A stretch of DNA of 64,000 bases from Costus lasius. Taxonomy: Eukaryota > Streptophyta > Magnoliopsida > Zingiberales > Costaceae. Location: assembly GCA_027563935.2 (NCBI GenBank), contig JANVAS020000222.1, forward strand, positions 3,906,001 through 3,970,000, in the 5' to 3' direction. The position numbers and the translations under genes were made by a program. The notes under the pieces were generated by a model, which saw only the letters and a program-made list of their open reading frames with translations, searched no databases and was not told the DNA's origin. Of the stretch, positions 46,603-58,868 are shown one piece after another (position 1 is the first letter of the stretch; the number at the start of each line of letters is the position of its first letter).

Positions 46603-49600
46603 TGTAACGCCCTTGAATTTCTGAATTATGATTTAAGGTTAGAAATTCAGTTTATGTATTTTTATCGGTTAAAATTTTGGGATTTTTGCCTAATTGTAGG
46701 ACTTTTCCCTACAGGGCAAAAATAATTATTTTTGTTGGGGCTTCGAACCCTCAACCTTGACTATTTGCTCCTGGAATTCTTCCACCATGGTGGCGCATAT
46801 TTCTGTGTTATTGGAGTGGCGCATGGTGGTTAAGCCCAGGTAAGCCCATTAAAGCCGATTTCCACTTAAGTTAATTGGGTTATTGGATCTTGGATCCGTT
46901 TGGGGTGGAAAAAAAAAAATAAATAAAAAAAAGGGGGGAAAATTCGTGAGAGCTCCTCTCCCTCACGATTTTTGGTTTGTTTCTTGCCCTAGCCGCTTGT
47001 GTTGTCGCCCCTCACTGTGCTTGGCGCCTCCTGCAAATTTCTGACGCTGGTGGTGGCAGACTGGTGGTGGACGAACTTTCTGGAGATCCCTGATCCTCTG
47101 TTTTGGCGTTTTCTCTGTGGGCGATTTTTTTTCTGGTGAGTAATTCGATCCTAAGGAGTCTAATCCGAATTAAAATTCGTTATTTGCCATGATTATTCGT
47201 ATGGGGTTGAATTCAAATAATTATAGGGTTTTAAAATCCTGTTCTACTGAAATCTGCATTCGTTAATCTGACCTTTGTGTACTATAACCCCAATATCTCA
47301 TGGTCTATAGATCCAAATCGCACGAAATAAATTTTGTATGAAACTAGATACATTCGGCTTTAATTTGAATCTGATATCGACCATATCCGAGCTGTATTCG
47401 TATTTCAATCTGTATTGCAATCTAGCTGTACAAAATCAGTTTTCTGGAAATCTGGATTTCGACCTTTATGTGTTCGAACCATCATATCTCCCTAGGTATA
47501 GCTCGAAATCTTGTCAAATCAGTTTTATTACACCGTAGGCTCGAAGAACTTTATTTTGACTCCCATAACGCCTATTTTCGATTAGTTATTGGATCTGAAA
47601 TAAATGTCGCAGGTCTGATATATGAATCTGTTTTCTTGAAATCTGAAATTCTGACCTTCCTATGTTCGAACCCTTATATCTTCCTGTCTAAAATTCGAAA
47701 TCTTGTGAAACTAGTTTTATTGGAAACTAGATTCAGAGAGCTTCATTTTGAATACAATATTGACTAGCTTTGGTTCGAAATTGGACTAAAAATATATTTT
47801 GCAAACTGACAATATAAATCTGCTATGTTTTGGTTAGACGAATATTCCTTTGTGAGAAAAATTTACATTGTATGGTTTAACCTCTTAAATTGTGGTCTGT
47901 AGTTCTTCTAAAATTTATTTGTTTGATGAGAAATTTTAGAGAAAACAAAATTGGGGATTTAACTAAGAACTTAGGAATTTTAGAAAATATAGTTCGAGCC
48001 AATTTTGGGGCTTTTGTCAATTTTCTTCACAAACGTGTAATTAAAATTATCTGTAGTGGGGGACTGAAATTAATTACATGAAATTTGTACGTTCTGTTAA
48101 GGTTCTGAAAGTGGCGCCCCTTACAGTAATTTTATAGCTCACGGTTTTAGAAATTTTGAGGAGATTATTTCATGAATAATTTCTGTTCTGTATTTAAATG
48201 TTTGTTATATGAATAATTTCTGTTCTATATTTAATTGTTTGTTATGTGGATATTTCCTATTCTGTTTATATGTTGTGAAGTTTCTGAAAACCTTGAATGT
48301 GTTAAAACATTTGTGAGAACATAGAATGGTTTGACATGAATTAAGGTTAGTTGTAAGGAATTCACTCATATAATTTCTGTTCTGTGTTTAAGGACTGGAT
48401 ATTGGGGTGTGTCATTTTCTGGTTTGTTAGACTTTGGGCATAATGTAAGAATTAAGTAGCGGTTGATCCTACTTCTCCGTTTCAGTATAATCTGTTCTGT
48501 AAAATTATGCCCTAGTGTAGCACTCTTCCGTGTCCTTACCCTCCTTCTGTGGCGCTGTAATGGTGCTGATAGTCTACTACGACCCTTGAGACACTATTTC
48601 TGTTCTGGGTTTTGGAGGCCAGAGTGCCACGTCCTAACAAGACGGGGGCCACCCACTGATACCTCCTCTACCATTCAGTTCTGGGTTTTGGAGGCCAGAG
48701 TGCCACGTCCTAACAAGACGGGGGCCACCCACTGATACCTCCTCTACCATTCAGTTCTGGGTTTTGGAGGCCAGAGTGCCACGTCCTAACAAGACGGGGG
48801 CCACCCACTGATACCTCCTCTACCATTCTGTTCTGGGTATTGGAGACCAGAGTGCCACGTCCTGACAAGACGGGGGCCACCCACTGATATCTCCTCTACC
48901 ATTCTGTTTCTGATATGCATGCATTGTCTCGTCCTCGGCAGAGGTGGGGTCAGACCTTCTGTGGTCATCAGGCCTTCTGTGGCCTTTCTGTTTCCGATGT
49001 AGACTATCCGTTTGGACTCTGAAAATTCTGATTTTCTGTCTGTCAGTTCTGATTTCTGTAGTTCTGTTTCGATCTGTATTTAGATGTATTAGGCGGTGTG
49101 GTTAGTTGGTATGGGTTGGTATATTCATATCCTACCTGTTTGATGCCTATTGTTACAAGTATCTGTATTTGATTGTGTTTGTTTCTGATATGAGCATGCA
49201 TGTTAAGTTGATTTATCTTATCTGTTAAATAAAAAGAATTTCAACTTAAGTATGATATTTTTGATGTGTACTATGGATGACTTTTAGTGTCTTTTACTCA
49301 CTGAGCTTTTTAGCTCACCTCCGTTGTTTAAATGTTTTCAGGTGAGACATCAAGACAGTAATTGCTACAGCTAATATGACGCTAATGTTTGATGTCATTT
49401 CTAAGAATAGTCTTCTAAAGATTTATCAGGCCTGCGTGCCTAATTTATTATGACCTATATGACATGTTTTATCTCCTGAGGGCTTATGCCTGTTTTCAGG
49501 ATATTATATTATAGTTGTTTCGTTTAAATTATTGGATACAAGTCTTGGATTCTTTTATTGAATTGGTTCTTATTTTGAAATGTCCGATTTGAGATGTGTA

Positions 49601-49932
49601 ACCGAATTTGTGTTGTTTATTTTAGTATCTGAATAATCAGTTCTGTATATTTCTGAAATTCCACATATGTGTAGTGTGGACGTTTGTTGTTGTTACAAGA
49701 TATGTGTGTCTGTGCAGCAGTAGTTTAGAATACTTGCTGCCGGATTTTTTCTGGATTTCCGGATTTCTATTTCCTAGTAATCGATCCTATTTAGTTCTGT
49801 GCGGTTTTCTGTTCCGTAGTAATGTCCTTCGATGCCGCTTTCTTCTTGTGTTTTAATGGAAGAGTAAAAAAATTTTTGAAACCCCGTATTTTACTTGTAT
49901 GCGTGTGGGGTGTGATTCTGAGGGATGTTACA
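46603..49932 (+). repeat. F 5' LTR
   Basis: TGTAACGCCC to GGGATGTTACA (TGTAAC/GTTACA ends are inverted). It contains an A-rich run with a GGGGGG tail near 46910-46940, TTCTGTTCTG-like repeats around 48180-48250, and the four-unit minisatellite. The frames inside recur in the 3' LTR by duplication and have no motif. Confidence 0.95.
48607..48910 (+). repeat. F LTR minisatellite, 76-bp unit, four copies
   Basis: Units start at 48607, 48683, 48759 and 48835; the last is diverged. Each carries GTGCCACGTC, loop CTAACAA, then GACGGGGGCCAC. Confidence 0.95.
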
Positions 49933-49934
49933 GA

Positions 49935-49946
49935 TGGTATCAGAGC
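49935..49946 (+). promoter_or_regulatory. F primer binding site (initiator tRNA-Met)
   Basis: TGGTATCAGAGC, two bases after the LTR end; exact. Confidence 0.9.
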
Positions 49947-50075
49947 AATATTACTAGCAATTAGAAACTCCGGGGAAGGAAAACTTTGTTTGTGTATTGC
50001 TAGAAACCAAGTTAGGATCTGATTTGTGATTGAATACTGGTTGTTATTCTACTGTGTTATGTGATGCAGGTAAAA

Positions 50076-53000
50076 ATGGTGCGACCAAGAGCTAGCAGTA
50101 GCAACGGTGATCAACAGCCTGATCTGAGGCAGACCATGGAGGCTATGACTGCTATGATGCAACAACAGAACGCATTCATTCAGCAGCAAACTCAGATGAT
50201 GCAGCAGCAGCAGGCGCAGCACATGGAGGTTCAGCAACAGTTATTGCAGCGGCTGTCGCAGACACAGTCTCAGTCACAGGCACAACCGGCTGGTTCTCCT
50301 CTGGGTGATGGCGCACATCAACGATATGCTCGGTTGGTTCGAGAGTTTCAGCACCTGAACCCGACTGCATTTTATGGTAGTCCGGGGCCTAGAGCTGCTG
50401 AGGATTGGCTTTTGACACTGGAAAAGATTTTCCAGGTTCTGCGCTGTGATGATGCAGACAAGCTATGTTTGTCTGTCTTCATGTTGCGTGGAGATGCCGA
50501 AGACTGGTGGAAGGGAGTCGTCAGACTGGCGGCAACTGAATCCGGAGTTGTTGATTGGCAGTACTTCATGATGAAGTTCAATGCCAAGTTTTTCCCCTCT
50601 AGCTTATCTGAGGAGCGCGAGGTGGAGTTTATTCATCTTGATCAGGGTGACCTGACGGTGGATCAGTATGAGGCCGTATCTACAGATATAGCATATCCTG
50701 ACTGTTTGATTAAGGTTGAAGGATATGATTTACCTATTGATTTGATTAGTCTTCCTATGAAAGACTATGACATCATTCTGGGCATGGATTGGCTGTCTGC
50801 CTATCATGCTACTTTAGATTGTTTTGAAAAGCTAATTACTCTGCATCTAAGTGATGGACAGCAATTGGTTATCCAAGGCCGGATTTCAGAACAAGGGCCT
50901 TTGGTGATATCTCATCTGCAGGCCAGGAAGCTTTTAGCCCAGGGCTGCAAGGGGTATCTGGCGCATGTCAAGGTGCAGACTGAGCCTGATTTGGATCTGG
51001 CTAAAATTCCTGTGGTAAGAGAGTTTGCTGACGTCTTCTCTGATTTATCTGGGTTACCACCCAGCAGAGAAGTTGAGTTTGGTATCGAGTTGTTGCCAGG
51101 CACAGCACCGATATCTAAAGCTCCTTACAGGATGGCAACTTCAGAACTGACAGAGCTGAAGAAGCAACTGGAAGAACTATTAGAGAAGGGGTATATTCGG
51201 CCCAGTGTTTCTCCATGGGGAGCACCTGTGTTATTTGTGAAGAAGAAGGATGGTACTTTGCGCATGTGCATCGATTACCGTCAACTCAATCAAGTGACTG
51301 CTAAGAATAAGTACCCATTACCCCGTATTGATGATCTCTTTGATCAGTTGCAGGGTGCTACTGTATTCTCTAAAATTGACCTGAGGTCTGGCTATTATCA
51401 GATGAGTGTTCGGGAGGAGGATGTACCTAAAACTGCATTCAGGACCAGGTATGGGCACTATGAATTTCTTGTTATGCCCTTTGGACTGACAAATGCTCCT
51501 GCGGTGTTTATGGATCTGATGAACAGGGTATTTCATGAGCTCCTGGACAAATGTGTGGTCGTCTTCATTGATGATATTCTGATCTACTCCAAGAATGCGC
51601 AAGACCACTCTCAGGATTTGCGCAAGGTGCTGGAGATTCTGCGGCTGAAGCGGCTATATGCTAAGGCCAGCAAATGTGAGTTCTGGCTAGATCAGATTGG
51701 TTTTCTGGGACACATTATTTCTAGCCAGGGTGTGTCTGTGGATCTAGTGAAGGTGGAGGCCATTCTTCACTGGGGAAGACCAACTACAGCGACTGAGGTC
51801 AGAAGTTTTCTGGGCTTAGCTGGATACTACCGCCGCTTTGTGGAGGGTTTTTCCAAGCTGGCAGGTCCTCTGACTAAGCTAACTAGAAAGAATCTGAAGT
51901 TTGAGTGGTCTGATGATTGTGAGTCTAGTTTTCAGGAACTGAAAAAGAGACTGACTAGTGCTCCTATCCTCATCATTCCCTGTGATGGAGAGAAGTTCAT
52001 TGTTTACACTGATGCCTCTGGTAAGGGTCTGGGTGCTGTACTGATGCAGCAAGGAAAAGTAGTCGCTTATGCTTCAAGGCAACTCAAAGATTTCGAAGTA
52101 AACTACCCCACTCATGATCTGGAGTTGGCAGCTGTAGTTTTTGCCTTGAAAATCTGGAGGCACTATCTGTTTGGACAGACATTTGAATTGTTTACAGATC
52201 ACCAGAGCTTGAAGTATATCTTCACTCAGAAAGAGCTGAATATGAGACAGAGGCGATGGCTTGAATTGATAAAGGATTATGACTTCACCATCCAATATCA
52301 GTCTGGTAAAGCCAATGTGGTGGCTGATGCGCTTAGTCGATATCCTGTGACTCAGATAGCTGCACTGCGAGTCCAGGAGTGGCGACTATTGCAGGAGTTC
52401 AGTGACATGCATCTGAGTGTGACTCCGGGTGAGAGAGGCGGTCTTCTGGCTTCTCTCAGGGTTCAGTCAGACTTACTGCAGAGACTGAGATCAGGGCAAC
52501 AGTCAGATCAGGATATTCTACGGTGGAAAGAGAGGTCTGAGCAAGGCTGGGATGAGAATTTCAGTATGTCGGATGATGGTCTCCTCAGATTTCGTGGAAG
52601 GGTCTGTGTCCCTGAGGACCCTGAGTTGAGAAATGAAATTCTTAAGGAAAGTCATTGCACTAAGTATACCGTTCATCCTGGTAGTACCAAGATGTATCAG
52701 GATCTGAAAAAGACTTTCTGGTGGCATGGTATGAAGAAGGATGTGCATTTGTTTGTGTCCAGATGTTTGACTTGCCAAACCGTGAAGGCTGAGCATCAGA
52801 GGCCGGGCGGTTTGATGCAGTCTCTCCCTATTCCTCAGTGGAAGTGGGAGCATATCAGTATGGACTTTGTGTGTGGGCTGCCCAATACCAGAAGGAATCA
52901 TGATGCCGTATGGGTGATTGTGGACAGACTCACGAAGTCGGCTCACTTCTTACCGATCAAAATGACTTACAGTTTGGATCGGTTAGCAAAACTGTACATC

Positions 53001-53918
53001 GATGAGATTGTCAGATTACATGGAGTTCCCTTGGACATTGTCTCTGATCGTGATCCTCGATTTCTATCCAGGTTTTGGAAGAAATTACAGGAAGATTTGG
53101 GAACTAATCTGAGTTTCAGCACTGCATATCATCCTCAATCTGATGGTCAGACAGAGAGAACTATTCAGACACTTGAGGATCTTCTGAGATCTTATGTGAT
53201 TGACTGGTCTGTTGAGTGGGATCTGGACTTATCACTGATAGAGTTCACCTACAACAATAGCTTCCACTCTAGCATACAGATGGCTCCGTATGAGGCCCTA
53301 TATGGGAGGAAATGCAGAACACCTATATGCTGGGAGGAAACTGGGGACAGAACAGTGCTAAAGTCTGATGCTGTTCAGGAAGCCACTGAGAAGATCAGAG
53401 AAATTCAGAAAAAGATGAAGATTGCTCAGGATAGACAGAAGAGTTATGCTGATGTGAGGCGGCGTCCTCTTGAGTTTTTGGTGGGAGAGCATGTTTTCCT
53501 AAAGGTCTCGCCTATGAAAGGGGTGATGAGATTTGGGAAGAGAGGAAAATTGAGTCCCAGGTACATTGGTCCCTTTGATATCATTGAGAGGATTGGACCT
53601 GTGGCATATCGACTTGCTCTGCCCCCATCACTGGAACACCTCCATAATGTGTTCCATGTTTCTGCACTCAGAAAATATTGTTCTGATCCTTCTCATGTTC
53701 TGGAGTTGGAACCTCTCCAGCTTGAAGAGAACATGACTTTTGTGGTGAAACCTCTCAGAATTGAAGATAGAAAAGAGAAAGTGCTGAGAAATAAGGTTAT
53801 TCCACTTGTGAAAGTCGTCTGGGGAAATCAGTCTGTTGAAGAAGCCTCTTGGGAGGTTGAAGCAGAGATGAGAAAGGAGCATCCTCACCTGTTCAGTGAC
53901 GGGCTTGGTCAGCTTTAG
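50076..53918 (+). CDS. F gag-pol polyprotein lacking zinc knuckles and protease active site
   Basis: One frame of 1280 codons from ATG at 50076 ([10 protein letters not shown], aligned with E's [10 protein letters not shown]; an in-frame ATG at 50064 is possible). Gag N-terminal part to about residue 198 (ends VDQYE). It then joins in frame to the late protease region ([25 protein letters not shown]). Compared with E, about 760 bp are missing, taking both CCHC knuckles and the FDPGA catalytic site. The reverse transcriptase ([10 protein letters not shown] near 51570), RNase H ([10 protein letters not shown] near 52004), integrase zinc finger ([15 protein letters not shown]), DDE core ([20 protein letters not shown]) and chromodomain-like end ([16 protein letters not shown]) are intact. 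Probably depends on Gag and protease from relatives. Confidence 0.9.
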   Translation: MVRPRASSSNGDQQPDLRQTMEAMTAMMQQQNAFIQQQTQMMQQQQAQHMEVQQQLLQRLSQTQSQSQAQPAGSPLGDGAHQRYARLVREFQHLNPTAFYGSPGPRAAEDWLLTLEKIFQVLRCDDADKLCLSVFMLRGDAEDWWKGVVRLAATESGVVDWQYFMMKFNAKFFPSSLSEEREVEFIHLDQGDLTVDQYEAVSTDIAYPDCLIKVEGYDLPIDLISLPMKDYDIILGMDWLSAYHATLDCFEKLITLHLSDGQQLVIQGRISEQGPLVISHLQARKLLAQGCKGYLAHVKVQTEPDLDLAKIPVVREFADVFSDLSGLPPSREVEFGIELLPGTAPISKAPYRMATSELTELKKQLEELLEKGYIRPSVSPWGAPVLFVKKKDGTLRMCIDYRQLNQVTAKNKYPLPRIDDLFDQLQGATVFSKIDLRSGYYQMSVREEDVPKTAFRTRYGHYEFLVMPFGLTNAPAVFMDLMNRVFHELLDKCVVVFIDDILIYSKNAQDHSQDLRKVLEILRLKRLYAKASKCEFWLDQIGFLGHIISSQGVSVDLVKVEAILHWGRPTTATEVRSFLGLAGYYRRFVEGFSKLAGPLTKLTRKNLKFEWSDDCESSFQELKKRLTSAPILIIPCDGEKFIVYTDASGKGLGAVLMQQGKVVAYASRQLKDFEVNYPTHDLELAAVVFALKIWRHYLFGQTFELFTDHQSLKYIFTQKELNMRQRRWLELIKDYDFTIQYQSGKANVVADALSRYPVTQIAALRVQEWRLLQEFSDMHLSVTPGERGGLLASLRVQSDLLQRLRSGQQSDQDILRWKERSEQGWDENFSMSDDGLLRFRGRVCVPEDPELRNEILKESHCTKYTVHPGSTKMYQDLKKTFWWHGMKKDVHLFVSRCLTCQTVKAEHQRPGGLMQSLPIPQWKWEHISMDFVCGLPNTRRNHDAVWVIVDRLTKSAHFLPIKMTYSLDRLAKLYIDEIVRLHGVPLDIVSDRDPRFLSRFWKKLQEDLGTNLSFSTAYHPQSDGQTERTIQTLEDLLRSYVIDWSVEWDLDLSLIEFTYNNSFHSSIQMAPYEALYGRKCRTPICWEETGDRTVLKSDAVQEATEKIREIQKKMKIAQDRQKSYADVRRRPLEFLVGEHVFLKVSPMKGVMRFGKRGKLSPRYIGPFDIIERIGPVAYRLALPPSLEHLHNVFHVSALRKYCSDPSHVLELEPLQLEENMTFVVKPLRIEDRKEKVLRNKVIPLVKVVWGNQSVEEASWEVEAEMRKEHPHLFSDGLGQL

Positions 53919-53935
53919 AGGACTAAAGCTCTATA

Positions 53936-53947
53936 AGGGGGGGAGGA
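53936..53947 (+). promoter_or_regulatory. F polypurine tract
   Basis: AAGGGGGGGAGGA-type purine run directly before the 3' LTR. Confidence 0.9.
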
Positions 53948-56900
53948 TGTAACGCCCTTGAATTTCTGAATTATGATTTAAGGTTAGAAATTCAGTTTAT
54001 GTATTTTTATCGGTTAAAATTTTGGGATTTTTGCCTAATTGTAGGACTTTTCCCTACAGGGCAAAAATAATTATTTTTGTTGGGGCTTCGAACCCTCAAC
54101 CTTGACTATTTGCTCCTGGAATTCTTCCACCATGGTGGCGCATATTTCTGTGTTATTGGAGTGGCGCATGGTGGTTAAGCCCAGGTAAGCCCATTAAAGC
54201 CGATTTCCACTTAAGTTAATTGGGTTATTGGATCTTGGATCCGTTTGGGGTGGAAAAAAAAAAATAAATAAAAAAAAGGGGGGAAAATTCGTGAGAGCTC
54301 CTCTCCCTCACGATTTTTGGTTTGTTTCTTGCCCTAGCCGCTTGTGTTGTCGCCCCTCACTGTGCTTGGCGCCTCCTGCAAATTTCTGACGCTGGTGGTG
54401 GCAGACTGGTGGTGGACGAACTTTCTGGAGATCCCTGATCCTCTGTTTTGGCGTTTTCTCTGTGGGCGATTTTTTTTCTGGTGAGTAATTCGATCCTAAG
54501 GAGTCTAATCCGAATTAAAATTCGTTATTTGCCATGATTATTCGTATGGGGTTGAATTCAAATAATTATAGGGTTTTAAAATCCTGTTCTACTGAAATCT
54601 GCATTCGTTAATCTGACCTTTGTGTACTATAACCCCAATATCTCATGGTCTATAGATCCAAATCGCACGAAATAAATTTTGTATGAAACTAGATACATTC
54701 GGCTTTAATTTGAATCTGATATCGACCATATCCGAGCTGTATTGGTATTTCAATCTGTATTGCAATCTAGCTGTACAAAATCAGTTTTCTGGAAATCTGG
54801 ATTTCGACCTTTATGTGTTCGAACCATCATATCTCCCTAGGTATAGCTCGAAATCTTGTCAAATCAGTTTTATTACACCGTAGGCTCGAAGAACTTTATT
54901 TTGACTCCCATAACGCCTATTTTCGATTAGTTATTGGATCTGAAATAAATGTCGCAGGTCTGATATATGAATCTGTTTTCTTGAAATCTGAAATTCTGAC
55001 CTTCCTATGTTCGAACCCTTATATCTTCCTGTCTAAAATTCGAAATCTTGTGAAACCAGTTTTATTGGAAACTAGATTCAGAGAGCTTCATTTTGAATAC
55101 AATATTGACTAGCTTTGGTTCGAAATTGGACTAAAAATATATTTTGCAAACTGACAATATAAATCTGCTATGTTTTGGTTAGACGAATATTCCTTTGTGA
55201 GAAAAATTTACATTGTATGGTTTAACCTCTTAAATTGTGGTCTGTAGTTCTTCTAAAATTTATTTGTTTGATGAGAAATTTTAGAGAAAACAAAATTGGG
55301 GATTTAACTAAGAACTTAGGAATTTTCGAAAATATAGTTCGAGCCAATTTTGGGGCTTTTGTCAATTTTCTTCACAAACGTGTAATTAAAATTATCTGTA
55401 GTGGGGGACTGAAATTAATTACATGAAATTTGTACGTTCTGTTAAGGTTCTGAAAGTGGCGCCCCTTACAGTAATTTTATAGCTCACGGTTTTAGAAATT
55501 TTGAGGAGATTATTTCATGAATAATTTCTGTTCTGTATTTAAATGTTTGTTATATGAATAATTTCTGTTCTATATTTAATTGTTTGTTATGTGGATATTT
55601 CCTATTCTGTTTATATGTTGTGAAGTTTCTGAAAACCTTGAATGTGTTAAAACATTTGTGAGAACATAGAATGGTTTGACATGAATTAAGGTTAGTTGTA
55701 AGGAATTCACTCATATAATTTCTGTTCTGTGTTTAAGGACTGGATATTGGGGTGTGTCATTTTCTGGTTTGTTAGACTTTGGGCATAATGTAAGAATTAA
55801 GTAGCGGTTGATCCTACTTCTCCGTTTCAGTATAATCTGTTCTGTAAAATTATGCCCTAGTGTAGCACTCTTCCGTGTCCTTACCCTCCTTCTGTGGCGC
55901 TGTAATGGTGCTGATAGTCTACTACGACCCTTGAGACACTATTTCTGTTCTGGGTTTTGGAGGCCAGAGTGCCACGTCCTAACAAGACGGGGGCCACCCA
56001 CTGATACCTCCTCTACCATTCAGTTCTGGGTTTTGGAGGCCAGAGTGCCACGTCCTAACAAGACGGGGGCCACCCACTGATACCTCCTCTACCATTCAGT
56101 TCTGGGTTTTGGAGGCCAGAGTGCCACGTCCTAACAAGACGGGGGCCACCCACTGATACCTCCTCTACCATTCAGTTCTGGGTTTTGGAGGCCAGAGTGC
56201 CACGTCCTAACAAGACGGGGGCCACCCACTGATACCTCCTCTACCATTCTGTTCTGGGTATTGGAGACCAGAGTGCCACGTCCTGACAAGATGGGGGCCA
56301 CCCACTGATATCTCCTCTACCATTCTGTTTCTGATATGCATGCATTGTCTCGTCCTCGGCAGAGGTGGGGTCAGACCTTCTGTGGTCATCAGGCCTTCTG
56401 TGGCCTTTCTGTTTCCGATGTAGACTATCCGTTTGGACTCTGAAAATTCTGATTTTCTGTCTGTCAGTTCTGATTTCTGTAGTTCTGTTTCGATCTGTAT
56501 TTAGATGTATTAGGCGGTGTGGTTAGTTGGTATGGGTTGGTATATTCATATCCTACCTGTTTGATGCCTATTGTTACAAGTATCTGTATTTGATTGTGTT
56601 TGTTTCTGATATGAGCATGCATGTTAAGTTGATTTATCTTATCTGTTAAATAAAAAGAATTTCAACTTAAGTATGATATTTTTGATGTGTACTATGGATG
56701 ACTTTTAGTGTCTTTTACTCACTGAGCTTTTTAGCTCACCTCCGTTGTTTAAATGTTTTCAGGTGAGACATCAAGACAGTAATTGCTACAGCTAATATGA
56801 CGCTAATGTTTGATGTCATTTCTAAGAATAGTCTTCTAAAGATTTATCAGGCCTGCGTGCCTAATTTATTATGACCTATATGACATGTTTTATCTCCTGA

Positions 56901-57353
56901 GGGCTTATGCCTGTTTTCAGGATATTATATTATAGTTGTTTCGTTTAAATTATTGGATACAAGTCTTGGATTCTTTTATTGAATTGGTTCTTATTTTGAA
57001 ATGTCCGATTTGAGATGTGTAACCGAATTTGTGTTGTTTATTTTAGTATCTGAATAATCAGTTCTGTATATTTCTGAAATTCCACATATGTGTAGTGTGG
57101 ACGTTTGTTGTTGTTACAAGATATGTGTGTCTGTGCAGCAGTAGTTTAGAATACTTGCTGCCGGATTTTTTCTGGATTTCCGGATTTCTATTTCCTAGTA
57201 ATCGATCCTATTTAGTTCTGTGCGGTTTTCTGTTCCGTAGTAATGTCCTTCGATGCCGCTTTCTTCTTGTGTTTTAATGGAAGAGTAAAAAAATTTTTGA
57301 AACCCCGTATTTTACTTGTATGCGTGTGGGGTGTGATTCTGAGGGATGTTACA
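53948..57353 (+). repeat. F 3' LTR
   Basis: 3406 bp. Differences from the 5' copy include C/G near 47400 and 54745, T/C near 47710 and 55056, A/C near 47980 and 55327, and C/T in the last minisatellite unit. One extra 76-bp unit. Confidence 0.95.
55952..56331 (+). repeat. F 3' LTR minisatellite, five copies
   Basis: Units start at 55952, 56028, 56104, 56180 and 56256 (last diverged); one more full unit than in the 5' LTR. Confidence 0.95.
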
Positions 57354-58848
57354 CATGTCAGATAACCAAGTTTGGGATTTGGTTGATCCGCCTCCGGGAG
57401 TTATCCCTATAGGCTGTAAATGGATCTTCAAGAAGAAGATTGACATGGATGGTAACGTAGTTACCTATAAAGGCAGGCTAGTTGCGAAAGGTTTCAAACA
57501 AATCTACGGGATAGATTATGATGAAACTTTCTCACCTGTAGCCATGTTTAAGTCTATTCGGATTCTTTTCGCGATAGCTGCATATTATGATTATGAGATC
57601 TGGCAGATGGATGTGAAAACAGCTTTCCTTAATGGAAATCTGGATGAGGATGTGTACATGACACAACCAGAAGGTTTCACTAATCCAGCAGATCGTCATA
57701 AGATATGCAAGTTAAAGAAGTCTATTTATGGACTTAAGCAAGCATCAAGAAGCTGGAATATTCGTTTTGATGAATCAGTCACCGAATTTGGTTTCATCAA
57801 GAACGAGGATGACCCGTGTGTATATAAGAGGTTTAGTGGGAGCGTAATTACTTTTCTAGTCCTCTACGTCGATGACATCTTGATCATTGGAAATGACATT
57901 CCTGAAATGCATGCTGTTAAAGCATGGCTGAGGAAATGTTTCCAGATGAAAGATTTAGGAGAAGCAGCCTATGTGTTAGGTGTGAAGATCTACAGGGATA
58001 GATCTAAGAGGCTTCTCGGGCTGTGCCAGAGTACTTACATCGATAAGGTCCTGGAGAGATTTCATTTAGAGAATTCTAAACGAGGATATCTTCCAGTCAG
58101 ACATGGTCTGAATCTTTCGAAGAGTCAGTGTCCACAAACACAGACTGAGAAAGATGAAATGGACAATACGCCTTATGCTTCGGCTATTGGATCCATTATG
58201 TATGCGATGTTGTGTACTCGCCCAGACGTCGCTTACGGGTTAAGCGTGACCAGTCGTTTCCAAAGTAATCCAGGTATGGCGCACTGGATTGCAGTCAAGA
58301 ATATTTTAAAATATCTGCGGAGGACCAAAGATATGTTCTTGATATATGGTGGTCAGGAAGAACTCAGTATTGAAGGATATACTGACGCTTCATTCCAGTC
58401 TGACCAGGATGATTTCCGATCGCAATCAGGCTATGTTTTTAGCTTGAATGGAGGTGCAGTGGTGTGGAAGAGTTTCAAACAGTCAACTGTTGCTGATTCC
58501 ACAACAGAAGCCGAGTATGTTGCAGCCTCGGAAGCATCCAAGGAGGCAGTGTGGATTCGTAAGTTCGTGAGAGAACTTGGTGTCGTTCCTTCGAGTGCAG
58601 ATCCTTTGGTTATCTTCTGTGATAACACTGGAGCAATTGCACAAGCAAAGGAACCACGGTCGCACCAGAAGTCCAAGCACATACAGAGACGGTTTCATTT
58701 GATCAGGGAGATCATAGATCGTGGCGAGATCAAAATCTGCAAGGTTCATACAGATGACAATCTGGCTGACCCGCTTACCAAGCCTCTGGCGCAGCAGAAG
58801 CATGAGAAGCACTGTAATAATATGGGTTTGAGATTTCTCAACCATTAG
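57354..58848 (+). CDS. D gag-pol polyprotein, second part (reverse transcriptase, RNase H)
   Basis: Continues D's frame after F: SDNQVWDLVDPPPG, then copia reverse transcriptase (PIGCKWIFKKK, DYDETFSPVAM, MDVKTAFLNG, LYVDDILIIGND near 57860) and RNase H (YTDASFQSD, SGYVFSLNGG, DSTTEAEYVAASEA, FCDNTGA), ending GLRFLNH at 58848. No stop or shift is seen. As it stands it is separated from its start by 10.75 kb of F, so it is not expressed as part of the polyprotein. A short frame beginning in F's LTR (57346) is accidental. Confidence 0.9.
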
Positions 58849-58857
58849 ATTAAGTGC

Positions 58858-58867
58858 AAGTGGGAGA
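58858..58867 (+). promoter_or_regulatory. D polypurine tract
   Basis: AAGTGGGAGA before the 3' LTR, the same as in G. Confidence 0.75.
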
Positions 58868-58868
58868 T

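Larger units (their letters stand above)
46603..57353 (+). mobile_element. F: young Ty3/gypsy (Tekay/Del-type) retrotransposon
   Basis: Complete element of 10.75 kb inserted in D's pol. LTRs 46603-49932 (3330 bp) and 53948-57353 (3406 bp), PBS, one long frame, polypurine tract, and a 5-bp target duplication. The 76-bp length difference is exactly one minisatellite unit. I count at least four base differences between the LTRs. It is the innermost and therefore the most recent insertion here. Confidence 0.95.

Noticed and set aside
47338..48081. F LTR frames repeated at 54683-55426
   Set aside because: Identical only because LTRs are duplicated; no start context, domain or codon pattern.
48607..48910. 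CRISPR-like array of regular repeats
   Set aside because: Units are 76 bp with no spacers, inside an LTR and present in both LTRs: a minisatellite.
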